Assembly (NCBI RefSeq): GCF_900119845.1
Contig: NZ_FPKU01000003.1
Span: 158,145 to 222,144, forward strand
DNA: 64,000 bases
Direction: 5' to 3'
From: Devosia enhydra
GTDB lineage: Bacteria > Pseudomonadota > Alphaproteobacteria > Rhizobiales > Devosiaceae
Translations under genes and position numbers: made by a program
Notes under the pieces: model-generated
The model's database searches: none
Told to the model about the DNA's origin: nothing
Seen by the model: only the letters and a program-made list of their open reading frames with translations
Shown here: positions 59,390 through 64,000 of the stretch, one piece after another
How positions within the stretch are numbered: the first letter of the stretch is position 1
How the letters are laid out: the number at the start of each line of letters is the position of its first letter

Positions 59390-60321
59390 TGCGGGCGCGC
59401 CGCCAGGGCCGTCAGCCGGGCCAGCGTGATCCGGCCGACCAGCGCCCCATCGCGCACCACCGGCACGGCATCCCGCCCCGACCAGAGACACTCTGCATAC
59501 GCCTCCCGGAGGCTTGCCTCCTCGTCGATGGGCAGGCCCGCCGCCGCGCCGGGCTCGACATGGTCGCGCACCTTCTGCAGCGCCAGCATCCGGAACGGCC
59601 GGTCGCCACTGCCGATCAGGGCGTCGACGAAGACTGTCGCCGGGCGCGAGATGATCTCGGCGGGTGGGGCATATTGCAGGAGCTTGCCGGCATCCATCAC
59701 CGCGATGCGAGTGCCCAGTGCCATGGCCTCGGTCATGTCGTGGGTCACCAGCATGATGGTGGTTCCGAAGCGGCGCTGGATGGCGAGGAGGTCGGCCTGC
59801 GCCTTGCTGCGGATGACGGGATCAAGTGCGCCAAAGGGCTCATCCATCAGCAGAATTTCGGGTTCGGCCGCCAGTGCCCGGGCCACGCCGATGCGCTGCT
59901 GCTGGCCGCCGGACAATTGCCGTGGCATGCGGTCGCGATAGTCCTCCGGATCGAGCTGGAAAAGGGTCAGCAACTCATCCACCCGTGCCCGGATCCGGGC
60001 CTTGTCCCAGTTGAGGAGGCTGGGCACCGTCGCAATGTTCTGGCCCACGGTGTGGTGCGGAAAAAGCCCGTTGCCCTGGATGACATAGCCGATGCGACGA
60101 CGAAGCTGATAGGCGACGAACCCGCGGGTATCCTCTCCCCCGATGCGCACGCTGCCGCTGCTGGGCTCGACCAGCCGGTTGATCATGCGCAGGAGCGTCG
60201 TCTTGCCCGAGCCGGAGGTGCCGACCACCACGCAGATTTCCCCACGCGGCACGGTCAAGGACACGTTATCGACAACTGCGGTCGTGCCATAAACCCTTGT
60301 CAGGGCATCAATTTCGATCAT
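59386..60321 (-). CDS. yehX: ABC ATP-binding protein, YehX/OpuCA type
   Basis: 311 residues from the ATG at 60321. Walker A VGTSGSGKTTLLRM, signature LSGGQQQRIGVA, Walker B ILLMDEPFGALDP. The C-terminal 70 residues are CBS-like, found in osmolyte ABC ATPases and possibly sensing ionic strength. Coupled by ATGA overlaps on both sides. Confidence 0.92.
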   Translation of the reverse strand: MIEIDALTRVYGTTAVVDNVSLTVPRGEICVVVGTSGSGKTTLLRMINRLVEPSSGSVRIGGEDTRGFVAYQLRRRIGYVIQGNGLFPHHTVGQNIATVPSLLNWDKARIRARVDELLTLFQLDPEDYRDRMPRQLSGGQQQRIGVARALAAEPEILLMDEPFGALDPVIRSKAQADLLAIQRRFGTTIMLVTHDMTEAMALGTRIAVMDAGKLLQYAPPAEIISRPATVFVDALIGSGDRPFRMLALQKVRDHVEPGAAAGLPIDEEASLREAYAECLWSGRDAVPVVRDGALVGRITLARLTALAARPQ

Positions 60322-61550
60322 CGGGGCCTCGCCTGTCCGGGGCTTGCCAAGTCCACCACCGCATCGAGCACGATTGCTGCAGCCATGGCGAGGGCCACGG
60401 TCGGCACCGCGCCAAGAAGCACCAGGTCCATCGCCGTCTGCCCGATGCCCTGGAACACGAAGACCCCGAACCCGCCGCCCCCGATCAGCGCGGCGATGGT
60501 CGCAAGCCCGATGTTCTGGACGAGCACGATGCGAATGCCGGCAATGATCACCGGCAGGGCCAGGGGCAACTCTACCTTGGTCAGGATCTGCCGACGCGTC
60601 ATCCCCATGCCGCGCGCCGCCTGCCGCACGGGCTCGGGCGTCGCTTCGAGCCCGGCCACCGTGTTGGCGACGATGGGCAGCAGCGAATAGCCGAACAGCG
60701 CCAGCATCGCCGGGGCAAAGCCGATGCCCGAGACCCCGAGCGCCGAGGCACCAGGAATATTGGCGGCCACCCAGGACAAGGGCGCGATCAGGAGGCCGAA
60801 AAGGGCGATGGAGGGTATTGTCTGTACCACGTTGAGACTGTTGAGCACTCCGGTGCGCAGGGCCCGGTTGCGATAGCTGAGAATGCCCAGCGGCACTCCG
60901 ATCAGTGTCGCGGCGCCCAGCGAGCCGAAGGCCAGGGCGAAATGGGTCTGCGCCTCGGAGCGGAAGGCCGCGCCGCGATTGGCGTATTCCCTCAGGATCG
61001 AGACGTCGTCCCAAAGCCCGCTCCATAGCATCAGTCCCAGTCCGAGCGCGACGAGGGCGAGGAGCCCAAGCCGGGTCATCGGGCCCAGCTGCATCCGCGC
61101 CAACGCATCGGCCGCCACCAGCGCAAAGGCGAAGACGAGGAGCCAGAAGCCGGCGGCCGGCGAGACACGCGCCACGCGACTGCCCTCTGGCATAAGGCCC
61201 GTGGCGGCCACGCCCAGCATCAGCCCCAGCGCTGCGATCAGCAGGAGCCCGGCGGCAAGTCGGAGGCTGCTGGGCAGGCGGATGAGGGCGACGAGAGCAC
61301 CCGCAAGGATCACCGCCTGGAAAACCGGACCTTCGGGAAAGGCCAGCGCCTCGCTTATGCCCAGAGGCTGGCCCGGCGCGATGCGATTGGCCTTGAACGT
61401 CACGAAAGGCAGCGCGAGGCTGCCCGCCGCCACGATAAGCGCGACGATCACCCCAAGCCGGTCAAACCGCGAAAGCAGGGCGGAAAAATCCACCCCGCCG
61501 CCGGTCCGCCGAGGCGGGCTTGCCATGGCATCTTGGCTTCTAGCGGCCAT
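60318..61550 (-). CDS. yehY: ABC permease, YehY type (long N-terminus)
   Basis: 410 residues. The N-terminal 190 residues add several spans before the standard permease core (AFGSLGAATLIGVPLGILSY, PVRQAARGMGMTRRQIL). This long form, first in the permease-ATPase-permease order, is characteristic of YehY. An internal ATG nine codons in is an alternative start. Confidence 0.88.
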   Translation of the reverse strand: MAARSQDAMASPPRRTGGGVDFSALLSRFDRLGVIVALIVAAGSLALPFVTFKANRIAPGQPLGISEALAFPEGPVFQAVILAGALVALIRLPSSLRLAAGLLLIAALGLMLGVAATGLMPEGSRVARVSPAAGFWLLVFAFALVAADALARMQLGPMTRLGLLALVALGLGLMLWSGLWDDVSILREYANRGAAFRSEAQTHFALAFGSLGAATLIGVPLGILSYRNRALRTGVLNSLNVVQTIPSIALFGLLIAPLSWVAANIPGASALGVSGIGFAPAMLALFGYSLLPIVANTVAGLEATPEPVRQAARGMGMTRRQILTKVELPLALPVIIAGIRIVLVQNIGLATIAALIGGGGFGVFVFQGIGQTAMDLVLLGAVPTVALAMAAAIVLDAVVDLASPGQARPR

Positions 61551-61575
61551 GCCGGGCGGCTCCTGCCGCCCGCCG

Positions 61576-62487
61576 TCAGCTCAGGAAACCGTTCTCGGTC
61601 AGCCAGTCGCGCGCCACCTCGGATGCGGCCTCCCCATCCACCTGGATGCGGCCGTTGAGCGTCTGGAGCGTCACGAGGTCGAGCTCCTGGAACACAGGGG
61701 CCAGCAGCGTCTCGATCTCGGGATTGGCCAGCAGCACCTCCTCGCGGATGATCGGGGCCGGCTCATAGACCGGCTGCACGCCCTTGTCGTCCTCGAGCAC
61801 GACGAGGCCAGCCGCGGCGATCGCGCCATCGGTGCCATAGACCATCGCGGCATTGGCGCCGTCGGTGCCCTGGGCGGCCGCCGCGATCGTGGCTGCCGTA
61901 TCCCCGCCCGAGAGCACGATCAGCTGGTCGGGGGTGAGGGTGAAGCCATAGGCCTCCTGGAATGCGGGCAGCGCCGAAGCCGAATTGACGAACTCCGCCG
62001 AGGCCACGAGCTTGACCGCCCCGCCCTCGGCCACGTAGCGGCCGAAATCGGAAAAGGTCACGATGTCATTGGCTTGGGCGATGGCGCTGGTCACGGCCAC
62101 GGCCCAGGTATTGTTTGCGGGCGCCGGCTCGAGCCAGACGATCTTGGCATTGTCGTAATCGAGCTGCTTGGCCAGCGCAAAGGCCGCGTCGGCGTCCTTC
62201 CAGGCCGGATCATCGGCCACATTGTAGGTGAAGCCGACATTGGAGGTGTATTCGGGATAGATGTCGATCTCGCCCGCCGTGATCGCGGCGCGCACGATCG
62301 GGGTAGCGCCCAGCGAGACCCGGTCGGTCACCGCGATGTCGTTGGCCTCAAGCACCTGCAGGATGATGTTGCCAAGCAGCGCGCCCTCGGTGTCGATCTT
62401 GGAGGAGACCACCACCTGAGCCGATGCGGCGGTTGCGAGAAGGGACACACCGGCCAAAGCGCCAATGAGATGAGGGACAAAACGCAT
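61576..62487 (-). CDS. osmF: Osmolyte ABC substrate-binding protein, YehZ/OsmF type
   Basis: 303 residues from the ATG at 62487 (AGGAG upstream), with a signal peptide (LIGALAGVSLLATAA, cleavage near ASAQ). Family features: VVVSSKIDTEGALLGNIIL, ITAGEIDIYPEYTSN and LIVLSGGDTAAT. It binds quaternary-amine-type osmolytes in the periplasm; the precise ligand is not readable. First gene of the operon. Confidence 0.9.
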   Translation of the reverse strand: MRFVPHLIGALAGVSLLATAASAQVVVSSKIDTEGALLGNIILQVLEANDIAVTDRVSLGATPIVRAAITAGEIDIYPEYTSNVGFTYNVADDPAWKDADAAFALAKQLDYDNAKIVWLEPAPANNTWAVAVTSAIAQANDIVTFSDFGRYVAEGGAVKLVASAEFVNSASALPAFQEAYGFTLTPDQLIVLSGGDTAATIAAAAQGTDGANAAMVYGTDGAIAAAGLVVLEDDKGVQPVYEPAPIIREEVLLANPEIETLLAPVFQELDLVTLQTLNGRIQVDGEAASEVARDWLTENGFLS

Positions 62488-62897
62488 GGATGGCTCCTGA
62501 TTGACGCTGGTCGTTGACGCTTGCATTCGGGTCGGGCTGCGGGGTGGCGCAGCGGGCTTTCCGCCAGCCCAAGGCGGCCGCCCACACGCTTTCGCCTGCC
62601 GGCGAAGGGTGAATTCAAAGCGCTCCACTTCGATCCATCCTTGCCTGCCGCTCTATCGCAATTAGCAGGCTTGACAGACACGAGGTGTCAGCAACCCTAT
62701 CCGCCGGACAGGCATTTGCCAGCCCTATGCTCCTTAACGTCGACGGCACCGTCCCGGACTACCGGTTTCGAGCGATTTCGATGTCGGCTCGGGTGGCCAG
62801 AGCCGGCAAGAGCACAGCGAATGCGTCGTCATGCGCGGGAACGCCTTGGGACGCCGGGCATTCACATCGCGAACACCAGAGCTGGAGGCGGCGCGCC
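62488..62897. other. 410-base intergenic region between divergent operons
   Basis: No convincing gene is seen. It separates the divergent osmolyte transporter and aldehyde oxidoreductase operons, so both promoters should lie here. A possible -35/-10 pair for the rightward operon is TTGACA (62669-62674), with CTATCC (62698-62703) downstream at a longer than usual spacing. No clear operator repeat. Confidence 0.4.
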
Positions 62898-63413
62898 GTG
62901 CATATCACGCTATCGATCAACGGGAAGGATCATGAGCTCGATCTTGACCCGCGAACCTCGGTGCTCGACGCGCTGCGCGACCATCTCGACCTCATCGGCA
63001 CAAAGAAAGGCTGCGATCACGGCCAATGCGGCGCCTGCACCGTGCTCGTCAACGGTAGGCGCATCAATTCCTGCCTTACCCTCGCGGTGATGCATGAAGG
63101 CGATGCCATCACCACTATCGAGGGGCTGGGCACGCCGGAGGCGCTCTCGCCGCTCCAGGCCGCGTTCGTTGCGCATGATGGCTTCCAGTGCGGCTATTGC
63201 ACCCCCGGCCAGATCTGCTCGGCCACCGGCATGCTCGAGGAAATGCGGGCGGGCTGGCCGAGCCATGTCAGCGAGGACCTGCTTGCCGCCCCCGACCTCA
63301 GCGACGCCGAGATTTCCGAGCGCATGAGCGGCAATCTTTGCCGCTGCTCGGCGTACACCAATATCGTTGCGGCAATCACCGAAGTTGCGGAGGCGCGCGA
63401 TGAGGCCGTTTGA
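62898..63413 (+). CDS. Aldehyde/xanthine oxidoreductase [2Fe-2S] subunit, PaoA/CoxS type
   Basis: 171 residues from a GTG at 62898 (GGAGG upstream). Plant-type [2Fe-2S] ligands are C39, C44, C47 and C59 ([16 protein letters not shown]...NSC). The second cluster uses C98, C101, C148 and C150 ([16 protein letters not shown]). It passes electrons from the molybdenum subunit to FAD. Unlike E. coli PaoA, no Tat signal is visible, so the enzyme is probably cytoplasmic. Overlaps the next gene. Confidence 0.92.
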   Translation: MHITLSINGKDHELDLDPRTSVLDALRDHLDLIGTKKGCDHGQCGACTVLVNGRRINSCLTLAVMHEGDAITTIEGLGTPEALSPLQAAFVAHDGFQCGYCTPGQICSATGMLEEMRAGWPSHVSEDLLAAPDLSDAEISERMSGNLCRCSAYTNIVAAITEVAEARDEAV

Positions 63414-64000
63414 GTATCACCGGGCCGGCTCCGTCGCCGATGCCACCACCCACGCCGCCTCGGGTGCTGCCCGCTTCATTGCCGGGGGCACAAACCTGCT
63501 CGATCTCATGAAGCTGGATATCGAGCGGCCTGAGCGCCTCATCGACATCTCGCGCCTGCCGCTCGATGCCATCGAGGAAAACGAAGACGGCGGCCTGCGC
63601 ATCGGCGCGCTGGTCAGCAATGCCGATCTGGCGGCTGACCTGCGCGTCAGGCGCGATCATGGGGTACTGTCACGGGCCCTTCTCAGCGGCGCCTCCGGCC
63701 AGTTGCGCAACAAGGCGACGACGGCGGGCAATCTGCTACAGCGGACCCGCTGCTATTATTTCTACAACCCCGCATTGCCCTGCAACAAGCGCGAGCCCGG
63801 CAGCGGCTGCAGTGCCATTGGCGGGCGCAACCGCATCCACGCCATCCTGGGCGGCAGCGCGCAGTGCATCGCCACCCATCCCTCCGACATGGCGGTGGCG
63901 ATGATGGCGCTTTCGGCAGAAGTGGAGGTCATGAGCGCCGGTGGCGAGGGCCGCCGCCTGCCGCTCGCAGAGCTCTATCGCCTGCCCGGCGATACCCCGC
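63400..64000 (+). CDS. FAD-binding subunit of aldehyde oxidoreductase, PaoB type (partial)
   Basis: 200 residues are present; the gene runs off the window. FAD-binding motifs are [13 protein letters not shown] and [13 protein letters not shown]. Cysteines C118, C128, C137 and C156 ([22 protein letters not shown]) match the extra [4Fe-4S] cluster known in PaoB-type subunits and absent from ordinary xanthine dehydrogenase medium subunits. The molybdenum subunit should follow outside the window. Confidence 0.9.
   Translation, partial: MRPFEYHRAGSVADATTHAASGAARFIAGGTNLLDLMKLDIERPERLIDISRLPLDAIEENEDGGLRIGALVSNADLAADLRVRRDHGVLSRALLSGASGQLRNKATTAGNLLQRTRCYYFYNPALPCNKREPGSGCSAIGGRNRIHAILGGSAQCIATHPSDMAVAMMALSAEVEVMSAGGEGRRLPLAELYRLPGDTP

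Noticed and set aside
59386-61026. A 546-residue ATPase starting inside the YehY gene
   Set aside because: The first part is an arginine-rich shadow of the permease. The ATPase proper starts at 60321 in an ATGA overlap.

Overview
The window is G+C-rich alphaproteobacterial chromosome, most like Hyphomicrobiales of the Devosia kind. This is inferred from gene content (binding-protein ABC transporters, a tripartite carboxylate transporter, a LacI regulator, a cold-shock gene with a long leader) and from the style of the prophage. It is not based on a marker gene.

Layout. Bases 1-1292 are host: the C-terminus of a family-5 solute-binding protein, then a cspA-type gene on the minus strand. Bases 1293-42213 are a complete Mu-type transposable prophage of 40,921 bp. 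Its ends were found directly: a 5-bp target duplication GAAAG (1288-1292 and 42214-42218) flanks 24-bp terminal inverted repeats that begin TGTA and agree at 18 of 24 positions. The host resumes with tRNA-Pro(CGG) and tRNA-Gln(TTG). Next come a LacI regulator and a divergent peptide-type ABC operon with an alpha/beta hydrolase. Then a minus-strand block holds an XRE regulator, a CoA-transferase, a crotonase, a MaoC-like protein and TctC-TctA-TctB. It is followed by a YehZYXW/OsmU-type osmolyte ABC operon. The window closes on the first two subunits of a molybdenum aldehyde oxidoreductase, the second cut by the window edge.

The prophage reads like Mu through the head genes. Leftward lie a LexA-like repressor and one secreted protein. 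Rightward come Ner, a ParB-like protein, a DDE transposase, a MuB-like ATPase, many small regulators (including DUF3164, GemA/gp16 and a GcrA-like double-HTH protein) and a Mor-family activator. After Mor come endolysin, holin, gp25/26/27-like proteins, terminase, portal, gpF, protease with an internal scaffold start, and gpT capsid. The tail is not Mu-like. There is no sheath or Mu baseplate; instead there is a tail tube protein, a lambda-style G/GT frameshift pair, tape measure, M/L/K/J-like tip proteins and RcapMu-type spike proteins, so a transposable siphovirus is predicted. The right end carries accessory genes: a Dam-type methylase, an unexpected tyrosine recombinase, a catalytically degenerate S24-like protein and a zinc-ribbon gene broken by an amber codon.

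The most unusual host gene is at 50302-52116. It is an XRE DNA-binding domain, followed by a middle domain, fused to a full TctC-type solute-binding domain with no signal peptide. It sits beside a tct transporter and CoA-dependent catabolic genes. This suggests a one-component regulator whose cytoplasmic sensor was recruited from a periplasmic binding protein.
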